From Paenibacillus oryzisoli (GTDB lineage: Bacteria > Bacillota > Bacilli > Paenibacillales > NBRC-103111), in NCBI RefSeq assembly GCF_001653565.1, contig NZ_LYPB01000056.1:420-64419 (forward strand): DNA of 64,000 nucleotides. The letters run 5' to 3'. Positions 25,016-34,735 of the stretch are shown here, one piece after another. Position 1 is the first letter of the stretch. Each line of letters opens with the position of its first letter. Under the pieces are notes generated by a model that was given only the letters and a program-made list of their open reading frames with translations, was not told where the DNA came from and did not search any database. A program made the translations under genes and the position numbers.

Positions 25016-28000
25016 TTGCAAGCTTTAATTCAAGCTTTTTCTGCGGATTCCGACTTTCAAACGATCGTGACAGGCCTGAGGTCCGAAATGAAAGAGCAGC
25101 TCATTGCCGGTTTAACTGGCTCCTCCAGGCAAGTCATGCTCGCCTCGCTTGCGCGTGAGCTAGAGCGTCCGCTTTTCGTTGTTACGCATAATATGTTCGC
25201 TGCGCAAAAAATAGCGGAAGACCTCTTGGAGTGTCTATCCCCTGATGAAGTGCTGCTCTATCCATCTCAAGAGCTTCTGACTACGGAAGAAGCGGCTTCA
25301 AGCCCAGAGATGCTAGCGCAGCGTATTGACGTTCTTACGAAACTTGCGGGCGGATTCCGCGGTGTAGTAATTGCTCCATTTGCTGGCGTGCGAAGATTGC
25401 TGCCACTCAAACAGGTGTTCGAAGAATCCCGAGTAACGGTTAATGTTGGGGACACGGTTCAATTAGACGACCTGTTGGCTTCCTTATCCAGCTTAGGTTA
25501 TGAACGAGTTGAACGCGTTGAAACCAAAGGCGAAATGAGTGTGCGAGGCGGAATTCTGGATTTATTTCCGTTAACGTCAGAGAATGCCATTCGGATTGAA
25601 CTTTTTGATATCGAGGTCGACTCTATTCGGACATTCGATGTAAGTGACCAGCGGTCAATTGATAAACTATCAACGGTGACGATCCCTCCATGCCGGGAGA
25701 TTCAAGCGGATAGAAAGCGGTTACAGTCGGCGGCGCAACACGCATATGAGTTGCTGCAGGCGCAGTTGGCGAAGATGACGGAGCGCTCAGCCAAAGACAA
25801 GCTGTTGGAAGTCGTAGGCCGCGATATCGAGCTTATGCGAGAGGGTCAGACGTTCCCGGGCATTTATAAATATATTTCTCTCCTATACACGGAAAGACAG
25901 ACGCTCATGGACTACATGCCCAAAGACTCTATTCTCATTATCGATGAGCCTGCCCGCCTCTTGGAAACGGCGAAGCAGCTCGAGCGTGATGAAGCCGAGT
26001 GGATGATGCATGCGTTAACTGAGGGGAAGAGCTTGCCGGCTTTTGTGCTGTCCAAATCTTACGAAACCCTGTTGCACCGCAGACCGTTCCCGACGCTATA
26101 TGTGTCCCTTTTCCTTCGTCAGGTGGCGGGCATTCAGCCGCAGAATATCGTTAACTTCGTGTGTCGTGTCATGCAGAACTTCCATGGGCAGATGAATCTA
26201 CTCAAGGCGGAGATGGAGCGCTGGAAGAAGAATGGCAGTAAGGTCATTCTTCTCGCTAATGGGGATGATCGCGCAGAACGTGTACGCCGTGTTCTTGGCG
26301 ACTACCAGATCGAAGTACCTGAAATTGTCGATGGTAATCTACAAACCGGGTTCGAAATGCCTTCGATTCATCTCGTTGTGATTACAGAAGGCGAGATCTT
26401 CACACAGAAACAGCGTAAAGCGCGCAAAGTGGAGAAGAAGCTGGAGAACGCGGAACGAATCAAGAGCTATCAAGAGCTGAAGATCGGAGACTACGTTGTT
26501 CACGTCAATCACGGGATCGGAAAGTACGTTGGCATTGGCACTTTAGAGGTTGGCGGGATTCATAAAGATTATTTGCATATTATGTATGCTGGCGGCGATA
26601 AGCTGTCTGTTCCAATCGATCAGATTGATTTGATTCAGAAGTATGTCGGTTCCGAAGAGAAAGAACCGAAGGTATATAAACTTGGCGGCGCAGACTGGGC
26701 TCGAGTGAAGAGCAAAGCACGCGCGTCTGTCAAAGATATTGCAGATGAGCTGATTAAGCTCTACGCCGAACGCCAAGCGGCGAAAGGGTATGGCTTCGGC
26801 AAGGATAGCTCGTACCAGAACGAGTTCGAAGCGATGTTTCCTTATGATGAGACGCGAGATCAGTTGCGCGCGATAGAAGAAATCAAAACGGACATGGAGA
26901 AAGAACGTCCGATGGACCGTCTGTTGTGCGGCGATGTTGGGTACGGCAAAACCGAGGTTGCGGTCCGGGCAGCCTTCAAAGCTGCGATTGACGGGAAGCA
27001 AGTGGCCGTGCTTGTGCCAACGACGATTTTGGCGCAGCAACATTATGAAACGTTCCGTGAACGCTTCTCTGGCTATCCGTTCAATGTAAAAGTATTAAGC
27101 CGGTTCAGATCTAAGAAGGAACAAACCGAAGTCATGAAAGGCGTCAAGAAAGGTACCGTTGACGTTGTTATCGGGACCCATCGTCTTTTGTCACAAGATG
27201 TCCAGTTTAAGGACCTTGGCTTGCTCATCGTCGATGAGGAGCAGCGGTTCGGCGTGTCCCACAAAGAGAAGCTTAAGCGTCTGAAGACGAACGTGGACGT
27301 GCTTACGCTAACGGCGACGCCAATTCCTAGAACCTTACATATGTCCATGCTGGGCGTTCGCGACTTATCGGTCATTGAAACCCCGCCTGAGAACCGTTTC
27401 CCGGTTCAGACGTATGTCGTGGAATACGGGCCGACGCTGGTTAGAGAAGCTATTGAGCGAGAGCTAGCGCGTGAGGGGCAAGTTTATTATCTATACAATC
27501 GGGTGCAAGGCATTACCCAAATCGCTGATCAAATATCAATGATGATTCCGGATGCACGAGTCACTGTCGCGCATGGTCAAATGGGTGAGCAGGAGCTCGA
27601 GAAAACGATTCTCGATTTCTTGGACGGGGAGTACGATGTTCTTGTTTCCACAAGCATCATTGAAACCGGCGTAGACATCCCGAATGTGAATACACTTATT
27701 GTTCATGATGCGGATAAAATGGGTCTTTCCCAGCTCTATCAGCTGCGTGGACGTGTAGGAAGGTCGAACCGTGTCGCTTATGCGTATTTCACGTATCAGC
27801 GTGATAAAGTGTTGACAGAAGTAGCCGAGAAACGACTTCAAGCGATTAAAGAGTTTACAGAACTTGGTTCAGGCTTTAAAATTGCGATGAGGGACTTATC
27901 CATTCGTGGCGCAGGAAACTTATTGGGTGCTGAACAGCACGGCTTTATTGCATCTGTCGGCTTTGATTTGTACTCGCAAATGTTAGCTGAAGAAATTGCG

Positions 28001-28537
28001 AAGCTGAAGCTTGAAATAGATGGAGATGCGGTCATTCCAGAACCGGAATGGCATACATCAATCGACATTCAGTTAGATGCTTATCTGCCATCTGATTACA
28101 TCTATGACAGCATGCAAAAAATCGAAATTTACAAAAAAGTGGCCGCCATTCGTACGCTGGAAGAAGCCGCGGATCTGCATGATGAGCTCGTTGATCGCTT
28201 TGGCGATCTGCCGCAGGCCGTATTCAACCTACTCACAGTGGCTCGTTTGAAAGCATACGGTTCCGAGTACCGGATTGAAACGATTAGCCAAAAAGGAGAG
28301 GATTACCTAATCAAGGTGCATATCGACCAGAACGGCAGGCTGGATGGTCAGAAGCTGCTTGCTTTGTCCAAAGGCTTTGATGGTCGTATCAAATTGAATG
28401 CAGATCCGCAGCTACTTATTGTTATCCGCTTTAAAGGCATGAAGCCGGAAGCCTCCATCGAATTGTTGGAGAAATTCTTGGTACAATATAAGGATGTTCT
28501 GAAAACGAAAGGGGAATTACAGGATGTTGCCAAATGA
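25016..28537 (+). CDS. mfd: Transcription-repair coupling factor
   Basis: Removes RNA polymerase stalled at DNA lesions and recruits UvrA. The 1173-residue protein has the UvrB-homology N-terminal domains, the RNA polymerase-interacting domain starting at LKIGDYVVHVNHGIGKYVGI (near residue 492), and RecG-like helicase motifs: GDVGYGKTEV (Walker A, near 640), DEEQRFG (motif II, near 741), LTATPIPRTL (motif III) and QLRGRVGRS (motif VI). TTG 25016 is chosen because GGGGAG lies nine bases before it. Copy B of the repeated leader precedes it. The end overlaps prsA by 14 bp. Confidence 0.96.
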   Translation: MQALIQAFSADSDFQTIVTGLRSEMKEQLIAGLTGSSRQVMLASLARELERPLFVVTHNMFAAQKIAEDLLECLSPDEVLLYPSQELLTTEEAASSPEMLAQRIDVLTKLAGGFRGVVIAPFAGVRRLLPLKQVFEESRVTVNVGDTVQLDDLLASLSSLGYERVERVETKGEMSVRGGILDLFPLTSENAIRIELFDIEVDSIRTFDVSDQRSIDKLSTVTIPPCREIQADRKRLQSAAQHAYELLQAQLAKMTERSAKDKLLEVVGRDIELMREGQTFPGIYKYISLLYTERQTLMDYMPKDSILIIDEPARLLETAKQLERDEAEWMMHALTEGKSLPAFVLSKSYETLLHRRPFPTLYVSLFLRQVAGIQPQNIVNFVCRVMQNFHGQMNLLKAEMERWKKNGSKVILLANGDDRAERVRRVLGDYQIEVPEIVDGNLQTGFEMPSIHLVVITEGEIFTQKQRKARKVEKKLENAERIKSYQELKIGDYVVHVNHGIGKYVGIGTLEVGGIHKDYLHIMYAGGDKLSVPIDQIDLIQKYVGSEEKEPKVYKLGGADWARVKSKARASVKDIADELIKLYAERQAAKGYGFGKDSSYQNEFEAMFPYDETRDQLRAIEEIKTDMEKERPMDRLLCGDVGYGKTEVAVRAAFKAAIDGKQVAVLVPTTILAQQHYETFRERFSGYPFNVKVLSRFRSKKEQTEVMKGVKKGTVDVVIGTHRLLSQDVQFKDLGLLIVDEEQRFGVSHKEKLKRLKTNVDVLTLTATPIPRTLHMSMLGVRDLSVIETPPENRFPVQTYVVEYGPTLVREAIERELAREGQVYYLYNRVQGITQIADQISMMIPDARVTVAHGQMGEQELEKTILDFLDGEYDVLVSTSIIETGVDIPNVNTLIVHDADKMGLSQLYQLRGRVGRSNRVAYAYFTYQRDKVLTEVAEKRLQAIKEFTELGSGFKIAMRDLSIRGAGNLLGAEQHGFIASVGFDLYSQMLAEEIAKLKLEIDGDAVIPEPEWHTSIDIQLDAYLPSDYIYDSMQKIEIYKKVAAIRTLEEAADLHDELVDRFGDLPQAVFNLLTVARLKAYGSEYRIETISQKGEDYLIKVHIDQNGRLDGQKLLALSKGFDGRIKLNADPQLLIVIRFKGMKPEASIELLEKFLVQYKDVLKTKGELQDVAK

Positions 28538-29603
28538 AACTAGCAAACAACGACGTACTTCGAAAAAATGGATATTAGGATTGGCGACAGTTGTCCTTGC
28601 ATTCTCTGTCCTCAGCGCGTGTGGAGACAAAAAGGAGGGCGCGGGGGCAGCTTCGCCTTCCGCATCAGCTGCTGCTACAGGTAATCCAAGTGATACAATT
28701 GCTACGTACAAAGAAGGCGGGAAAATTACACGCGGTGAATTCGATTCTTTCATCAACGTGAATAAAATGTTCTCTCCGCAGTTAGCTCAATACTTGGCAG
28801 ATCCAGCATTCCAACAAGATATGTTGAAACAAATGGTTACTTTCCGCGTTCTTTCTGCTAAAGCGGACGACAAAGTGAAAACGGATGCTGACAAGCAAGT
28901 TACGGAGCAAATGAAAGCCATTACGGATTACTTCGGTAAGCAAGAAGGCGGAATGGACAAGCAGTTGAAAGATAACGGTATCGAGTTGAAAGATATCGAG
29001 TCCCTAATGAAATTAAGCTTCTACACAATGGGCAGCATGGAAAGTAAAATTACGGACCAAGCGGTTCAAGATGCGTACAAAGAGCAAGCCGCTGCGCATG
29101 CGTTTGACATTGCAACAGTCAGCCATATCCTTATTTCCTTAAAAGATTCTGCAACCCAAGCAGATCTTCGTACGAAGGAAGATGCGCTCAAAAGAGCGAA
29201 AGAAGTGAAGGCGAAATTGGATGCAGGCGGAGATTTCGCAGCGCTTGCGAAAGAATATTCCGATGATCCAGGTTCCAAAGATGTAGGCGGTACGTACAAA
29301 GATGCTAACATCAATGAATGGGTAACAGAGTTCAAAGATGCAGCAAGCACGCTTCCATTGAACAAAATCAGTGATCCTGTAGAATCCAGTTTCGGTTATC
29401 ACGTGATGAAAGTAGAATCCAGAAGCACGAAGCAATTGGATGATACACTTAAAACGCAAATCAAATCTCAGCTTGCAGAGAAATCCTTGTCTGAATTTGC
29501 TGAAACTGAGTATCCGAAATTGATCGAAACGAATAACCTTCCTAAAGTAGAAGCAGCACCAGCGCCAGCAGCAAGCCCTGCAGCAAGCCCGGCGGCAAAG
29601 TAA
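28524..29603 (+). CDS. PrsA-like lipoprotein foldase (parvulin PPIase)
   Basis: Folds secreted proteins on the outside of the membrane. The 359-residue protein has a basic N-terminus, a hydrophobic core and a lipobox LSAC ending at Cys 33 or so. A SurA-N-like segment follows, then a parvulin domain (about residues 195-295) with VSHILISLKD, FAALAKEYSDDPGSKDVGGTY and SSFGYHVMKVE. The Ala/Pro/Ser tail is disordered. AAAGGGG lies nine bases before the ATG, inside the mfd 3' end. B. subtilis has no prsA at this locus. Confidence 0.9.
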   Translation: MLPNETSKQRRTSKKWILGLATVVLAFSVLSACGDKKEGAGAASPSASAAATGNPSDTIATYKEGGKITRGEFDSFINVNKMFSPQLAQYLADPAFQQDMLKQMVTFRVLSAKADDKVKTDADKQVTEQMKAITDYFGKQEGGMDKQLKDNGIELKDIESLMKLSFYTMGSMESKITDQAVQDAYKEQAAAHAFDIATVSHILISLKDSATQADLRTKEDALKRAKEVKAKLDAGGDFAALAKEYSDDPGSKDVGGTYKDANINEWVTEFKDAASTLPLNKISDPVESSFGYHVMKVESRSTKQLDDTLKTQIKSQLAEKSLSEFAETEYPKLIETNNLPKVEAAPAPAASPAASPAAK

Positions 29604-29609
29604 GAACTT

Positions 29610-29641
29610 ACCAGGATGTCCGATAATGGACATCCTGTTTT
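29610..29641 (+). terminator. Terminator of prsA-like gene
   Basis: CAGGATGTCC-GATAAT-GGACATCCTG followed by TTTTT. Confidence 0.9.
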
Positions 29642-29846
29642 TATTTCTCATTTTTGGACATGATAAGCGCAGCAGGATGCAGAGCTAAATAAAGTAAATT
29701 GCTTAGTCGGGGCGTCTGCATAGAAGAATGGGAAGTGAAGAATACTATGGATAGATTTCAAGTTCCCACCAAATCCCGATCTAGCATACAAGTTTCATGC
29801 TCGTGTCGTATCTAATTCGAAAGCGGAAAGTGAGGCATCTAGAAGT

Positions 29847-30389
29847 ATGAAAGCAACTGGAATTGTCCGTCGGATAGATGATTTAGGGAGAGTTGTAATC
29901 CCCAAGGAAATACGGCGCACGCTACGCATTCGTGAAGGTGACCCTTTGGAAATTTTCGTGGATCGTGATGGAGAAGTTATTTTGAAGAAATATTCACCGA
30001 TTGGTGAGCTTGGTGATTTTGCGAAGGAGTATGCGGAGTCACTGTTTGAAAGTACCAATCATGTGGCCTTAATTTCGGATCGAGACCATATTATTGCTAT
30101 GGCTGGTGGATCTAAGAAAGATTACTTAGAGAAATCCGTTGGGGCGGTCATTGAATCTTGCATGGAAAATCGTAAGGCTGTCATTGAAAGCAGTTCAGGT
30201 CAATTCGAGATCATTAAAGATACCAACGAAACATTCACTTCCTTCGTAGCTGCGCCGATTGTTGCAGGAGGAGATCCCATTGGTTCAGTAATCCTGATTT
30301 CGAAGGACGAGAATGTGAAGATGGGTAATATGGAAGTTAAAATGGTCGAGACTGCCGCTGGGTTCTTAGCGAAGCAGATGGAGCAATGA
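29847..30389 (+). CDS. spoVT: Stage V sporulation regulator SpoVT
   Basis: A 180-residue forespore transcription factor that tunes sigma-G-dependent genes. Residues 1-50 form an AbrB-like swapped-hairpin domain ([20 protein letters not shown]); the rest is a GAF-like domain (about residues 55-178). It is paralogous to the abrB product in the same window. The region 29642-29846 holds no other gene; a clear ribosome-binding site is not obvious, GAGG at 29831 being the best candidate. Confidence 0.95.
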   Translation: MKATGIVRRIDDLGRVVIPKEIRRTLRIREGDPLEIFVDRDGEVILKKYSPIGELGDFAKEYAESLFESTNHVALISDRDHIIAMAGGSKKDYLEKSVGAVIESCMENRKAVIESSSGQFEIIKDTNETFTSFVAAPIVAGGDPIGSVILISKDENVKMGNMEVKMVETAAGFLAKQMEQ

Positions 30390-30409
30390 ACACATAATTT
30401 CAAACGAAG

Positions 30410-30452
30410 GCTTCCTTACGGACATGATGCATCTGTAAGCGAAGCTTTTTTT
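30410..30452 (+). terminator. Terminator of spoVT
   Basis: GCTTC-C-TTAC pairs with GTAA-GC-GAAGC, followed by seven T. Confidence 0.78.
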
Positions 30453-30520
30453 GTCTGAAGGAGTAGATTTCGCTATAATACGTACATAGGAATCATGTTA
30501 GCGTAGAGGAGTAAACGGGA

Positions 30521-32314
30521 ATGAGAGCTACCTTCAAGGAGCAAGATGGGCAGAAAGAAGGGCTCTTGAAGCAGGGAAATGGCAAGCGGGGGAAGGACCT
30601 GTTGAAGGGTGCAGCCTTGCTTGGGGGAGCAGCTGTGCTCTCTAAACTACTGGGGACGATGCAGAAGATCCCTTTGCAGAATGTAGCTGGAGATGTAGCT
30701 TTTGGCATTTATAACGCGGTTTATCCGCTCTATATTTTGATCTTATTTGCAGCAACGGCTGGATTTCCAGTCGCGGTGTCTAAATTTGTTGCCGAACGCG
30801 TCATGGAAGGTGATCATCCAGGTGCGAAACGGATTGTGTTTGTTTCATCTGCACTCTTAATGAGCTTGGGATTTCTTTTGTTTATCCTGCTGTATATGGG
30901 GGCGGAGACGATTGCCGGTTGGATCGGCATTTCGCAAACCGCGACAGCGATCCGTAGTGTATCATTTGCACTGCTCCTATCTCCAGTTCTTGCTGTTCTA
31001 AGGGGATATTTCCAAGGGTATCAGAACATGGTGCCGACCGCGATCTCACAAGTCATCGAACAGCTTATTCGTGTTATTACGATGGTTGCGCTATTGCTTT
31101 ACTTGGTTGCCCTCGCTTATGATGAGGCATGGATCGCGGCAGGAGCCACATTTGGCTCTGTAACGGGCGCTGGAGCGGGCCTTGTGGTGATGGCTGTGTT
31201 TTGGCACAGAGAACGCCGTACCCAACGTGTGAAGCAAGTGAGGGCAGAGTTGTTGGTGAATAGAGAGCAAGCGGGTGGGACAACGCCAATGACAGAGCAG
31301 GATACGAGGGAAGCGATAGCTGCCGGTTCAGAGGTTATGCAAGTAACGTCATCTTGGCAGTGGGCGAAACGGATTACGTTGTATGCAATTCCTGTCTGCC
31401 TAGGTGCAATTGTCGTGCCGCTGCTCACGCTCGTGGATACGTTCACGATGCCTCGTTTGCTGGAAGCTGCATCAGGCAGTGAGTTGGAAGCTATGCGTCA
31501 GTTTGGACTTTATAACCGTGGGTTTCCACTTGTTCAACTGGTCGTGATGGTAGCTTCTTCGATGTCGGCCGTTTTGGTGCCAGCCATTGCAGAAGCCAAG
31601 CTGCATGGGCATGTGGAACTCATTCGCTTTCGCGCAGAAATGTCCGTGAGGCTCGCATGGGTGGTTGGACTCGGCGCCTCGTTCGGCCTCGCCTTCTTGG
31701 CGATGCCGATCAATCTGATGCTCTATACGAGCACCGAGGCGAGCTGGACCATGGCCGTGTTGGCCTTCACGGCATTGTTTAGTACCCTGAACGCTGTCAG
31801 CGCCAGCGTTCTCCAAGGCATCGGCGCGATCCGCACGCCGATGAATGCCTTGCTCGTTGCCATCGTGCTGAAAGCACTCGGCAATGTCGTGTTGCTGCCC
31901 CGCTGGGGCATCGACGGCGCCGCGCTCAGCGCGGTGATCGCCTACGCCGCTGCGGCGGGGCTGAACCTGGTGCAGCTGCGCCGCAGCACCGGAGTGCGCT
32001 TCGCGCTGCGGCCGTACGCCGTCAGTCCCACGCTTGCCGTGGGACTGATGGGCGGCGGCCTCGCAGCGCTGCAAGGGCTGGCCATGCTCGCTGGCGCGGC
32101 ATGGCACGTGCCTGAGCGATGGGGCGCAAGCGCCATCGCTCTCATAGGCGTAGTCGGCGGCGCAGCCGTCTACGCGCTTGTGCTGCTGCGCAGCGGGGGC
32201 ATCAGCCGCGAAGAGCTGCGGCTGATGCCGGAACTTGCCCGGAAGCTGGCGCCGCTCCTAGCGAAGCTAGGGCCGCGAGAGACTTCAGGCGGTTCAGCCC
32301 CGCCAAAGAAGTAA
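30521..32314 (+). CDS. SpoVB/YabM-type MOP-family flippase
   Basis: A 597-residue membrane protein with about 14 predicted helices after a basic N-terminus of about 28 residues. KGAALLGGAAVLSKLLGTMQKIPLQN fits the polysaccharide-transport (MATE/MOP) group that includes SpoVB, YabM and lipid-II flippases. Likely substrate: a lipid-linked wall precursor or oligosaccharide; which one is not shown. It stands where yabM does in B. subtilis. G+C content rises sharply from about 31640 to the end. AGAGGAG precedes the ATG. Confidence 0.85.
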   Translation: MRATFKEQDGQKEGLLKQGNGKRGKDLLKGAALLGGAAVLSKLLGTMQKIPLQNVAGDVAFGIYNAVYPLYILILFAATAGFPVAVSKFVAERVMEGDHPGAKRIVFVSSALLMSLGFLLFILLYMGAETIAGWIGISQTATAIRSVSFALLLSPVLAVLRGYFQGYQNMVPTAISQVIEQLIRVITMVALLLYLVALAYDEAWIAAGATFGSVTGAGAGLVVMAVFWHRERRTQRVKQVRAELLVNREQAGGTTPMTEQDTREAIAAGSEVMQVTSSWQWAKRITLYAIPVCLGAIVVPLLTLVDTFTMPRLLEAASGSELEAMRQFGLYNRGFPLVQLVVMVASSMSAVLVPAIAEAKLHGHVELIRFRAEMSVRLAWVVGLGASFGLAFLAMPINLMLYTSTEASWTMAVLAFTALFSTLNAVSASVLQGIGAIRTPMNALLVAIVLKALGNVVLLPRWGIDGAALSAVIAYAAAAGLNLVQLRRSTGVRFALRPYAVSPTLAVGLMGGGLAALQGLAMLAGAAWHVPERWGASAIALIGVVGGAAVYALVLLRSGGISREELRLMPELARKLAPLLAKLGPRETSGGSAPPKK

Positions 32315-32367
32315 CGCTATAACATAACGTTATTTAAATATATTTTGAACTTTGGAGGTGTCATCCC

Positions 32368-33894
32368 ATGTCAACAAGCAACCCCCGAATTACCGTCCTT
32401 GGACTCGGCACAGGGGACGAAGATCAATTAACGTTAGGCGTATGGAAGAAACTGCAACTAACAGCGAAGTCGCAAGCCAAGTTGTTCCTGCGCACGAAAG
32501 ATCACCCGATGGTTCACCTGTTGGACGCGAACGCCATCCCGTACGAAACGTTCGATGCGAATTATATGTCGAATGAGTCGTTCGAGGGTGTCTATGAATC
32601 TATTGCGGCAGAATTAATCAAGACAGCGAAAAACCAGGGGACAGAAGTGCTTTACGCCGTTCCTGGTCATCCCATGGTTGCAGAGTACACAGTGCAACTG
32701 CTGAAACAGCGCTGCCCATCTGAAGGCATTGACCTCCAAATCACAGGAGGCGAGAGCTTCTTAGACCAAGCCTTCTTACGTTTTGGTTTCGACCCCATCG
32801 ATGGCTTTCAGTTGCTGGATGCGACAAGCATTAGCCGATATGCCTTGAATCCTCAGCTGCACACGGTGATTGGCCAGGTGTATGATACATACACGGCATC
32901 GGATCTCAAAATCAGCTTAATGGAATCTTACCCTGACGAATATCGCGTTGTTGTTGGTCATGCATTAGGCGTAGCCGGCCAAGAACAGATCATTGAAGTG
33001 CCGCTCCATGAGTTGGATCATGTCAAAGGCTACGGCAATTTGTCACTTGTATGGGTGCCTCGCAGTGAAGGGCAAGAAACATATTATCGTACATTTGGTA
33101 AGCTGCATGAGATTGTACAGACCCTGCGCAGCCCGGAAGGATGTCCATGGGACCGTGAGCAGACGCACGAGAGTTTGCGTAAGAATTTAATTGAGGAAGC
33201 CTACGAAGTGCTCGAAACGATTGATGAAGACGATCCGGATCACATGTGTGAGGAGCTTGGCGATTTGCTTTTACAAGTCATGCTGCATGCGCAAATCGAA
33301 GAGGAGATCGGTACATTCTCTGTGTACGATGTGATCGCGACGTTGAATGAGAAGTTGATTCGCCGACATCCGCATGTGTTTGGAGACTCATCCGCAGAGG
33401 ATGCCGATGAGGCGCTAGTGAATTGGAATGCGATCAAGGCCGAAGAGAAGCGGAAGAAAGGCATTGATGTGACGAAACAATCGGTGCTGGACGGGGTTCC
33501 GCGCGAATTGCCGGGCTTGATGAAGGCGATGAAGCTGCAGAAGAAAGCGGCTGTGGTTGGCTTTGACTGGACAGATTTGGATGACGTGTTGGCTAAAGTG
33601 GAAGAGGAGCTGGCTGAGCTGCGCGAAGCGATTGTGAAACCAGCGGAAGAAAGCGCGCAAGAGCGTCGTGACGAGCTGGGAGATGTTCTCTTTTCTATCG
33701 TGAATGTTGCTAGATTCCTCAAAGTAGACCCCGAAGAGGCGCTCGCACACACGAATCGGAAATTTATTCAAAGATTTTCATATATCGAGGAACAGCTACG
33801 TTTAAAGGGCAGATCTTTTGAACAAACTGGGTTATCAGAGATGGAAGTTTACTGGCAGGAAGCAAAAAAAGTTGTGAAACTTGATCAACGATAG
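32368..33894 (+). CDS. yabN: YabN: tetrapyrrole methylase-like/MazG fusion pyrophosphohydrolase
   Basis: A 508-residue fusion. Residues 1-230 form a tetrapyrrole-methylase-like domain (ITVLGLGTGDEDQLTLGVW), with the SAM-binding function uncertain. Residues 245-490 contain two MazG units with the metal-binding EExxE-x-ExxD patterns in NLIEEAYEVLETIDEDD and LAELREAIVKP...RRDELGDVLF. MazG proteins hydrolyse non-canonical NTPs to NMP and pyrophosphate. TTGGAGGTG precedes the ATG. Confidence 0.92.
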   Translation: MSTSNPRITVLGLGTGDEDQLTLGVWKKLQLTAKSQAKLFLRTKDHPMVHLLDANAIPYETFDANYMSNESFEGVYESIAAELIKTAKNQGTEVLYAVPGHPMVAEYTVQLLKQRCPSEGIDLQITGGESFLDQAFLRFGFDPIDGFQLLDATSISRYALNPQLHTVIGQVYDTYTASDLKISLMESYPDEYRVVVGHALGVAGQEQIIEVPLHELDHVKGYGNLSLVWVPRSEGQETYYRTFGKLHEIVQTLRSPEGCPWDREQTHESLRKNLIEEAYEVLETIDEDDPDHMCEELGDLLLQVMLHAQIEEEIGTFSVYDVIATLNEKLIRRHPHVFGDSSAEDADEALVNWNAIKAEEKRKKGIDVTKQSVLDGVPRELPGLMKAMKLQKKAAVVGFDWTDLDDVLAKVEEELAELREAIVKPAEESAQERRDELGDVLFSIVNVARFLKVDPEEALAHTNRKFIQRFSYIEEQLRLKGRSFEQTGLSEMEVYWQEAKKVVKLDQR

Positions 33895-34014
33895 AAGGAT
33901 TTTGCCGAAAAAAGCAGAATACTAGACTTGTTGCAAGGTATAGTTATGAAATGTAACCACACTTGGTACATAGAAGATGGGATCTTCAATCATTTTGGGA
34001 GGTAAAGAAAACTC

Positions 34015-34287
34015 ATGAACAAAACAGACTTGATTAACAACATCGCTGAAAAAAGCGGACTTACTAAGAAAGACGTAGAAGTTGTCCTTAACGGATTCCT
34101 TGGTGAAGTGACAGACGCTCTTTCATCCGGAGATAAAGTACAATTGATCGGTTTCGGTACATTTGAAACTCGTAAGCGTTCTGGCCGTACAGGTCGCAAC
34201 CCGCAAACGGGCAACCCAATCGAAATCGCAGAATCCAATGTTCCTGCTTTCAAAGCGGGCAACAAGCTTAAAGACGCTGTAAAATAA
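34015..34287 (+). CDS. hup: HU-family DNA-binding protein
   Basis: A 90-residue histone-like protein with NKTDLINNIAEKSGLTKKDV, the GFGTFE turn and the DNA-embracing arm RTGRNPQTGNPIEI. It bends and compacts DNA and is usually essential or abundant. GGGAGG lies upstream of the ATG. Its stop (TAA) shares its last base with the rqcP start codon. In B. subtilis the HU gene hbs lies elsewhere, so this is a local insertion into the yabN-yabO interval. Confidence 0.96.
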   Translation: MNKTDLINNIAEKSGLTKKDVEVVLNGFLGEVTDALSSGDKVQLIGFGTFETRKRSGRTGRNPQTGNPIEIAESNVPAFKAGNKLKDAVK

Positions 34288-34550
34288 TGCGTATCGATAA
34301 ATTTCTCAAAGTATCTCGTCTGATCAAACGCCGTACGGTTGCTAAGGATGTGTCCGACCAAGGGCGCGTGTGGATTAACGGTAGGGACGCTAAAGCGAGT
34401 ACGCATGTGAAAGTTGGAGATGAGCTATCCATTCAGTTCGGTCAGAAGAAAGTGACGATTCGCGTTGAACTTCTATCGGAGTCGACCCGTAAGGAAGACG
34501 CTGCACAGATGTATACATTGCTGAAGGAAGAAGCTTTCCAGTCCGAATAA
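34287..34550 (+). CDS. rqcP: RqcP (YabO), S4-domain ribosome quality control factor
   Basis: An 87-residue S4-domain protein: MRIDKFLKVSRLIKRRTVAK, then GRVWINGRDAKASTHVKVGDEL. RqcP binds obstructed 50S subunits with RqcH and promotes addition of Ala tails to stalled chains. It overlaps the HU stop by one base, which implies coupled translation. Confidence 0.93.
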   Translation: MRIDKFLKVSRLIKRRTVAKDVSDQGRVWINGRDAKASTHVKVGDELSIQFGQKKVTIRVELLSESTRKEDAAQMYTLLKEEAFQSE

Positions 34551-34566
34551 AATGGTATGATAAGAG

Positions 34567-34606
34567 TGGCCTTGGGTTCCTGCAGAGGGGATCTGGGGCT
34601 ATTTTT
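34567..34606 (+). terminator. Terminator of rqcP
   Basis: TGGCC pairs with GGCTA and GGTTCC with GGGATC, including G-U pairs, followed by TTTTT. Confidence 0.6.
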
Positions 34607-34735
34607 ATGTGCAAATGACTGTCATCGAGAAGTATATGAACGGGAGTTAAATAAATAAGGCTAATTGATCCTGCCCGGTTCTAAAAATGGACATCCTCCC
34701 ATATCGTAAGATTAGGTGAAGGAGGGGTACAGGCC

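Noticed and set aside
31472..32107. Long minus-strand frame inside the flippase gene
   Set aside because: It is explained by high G+C at third positions of the real gene; its translation is low-complexity and has no start signal.
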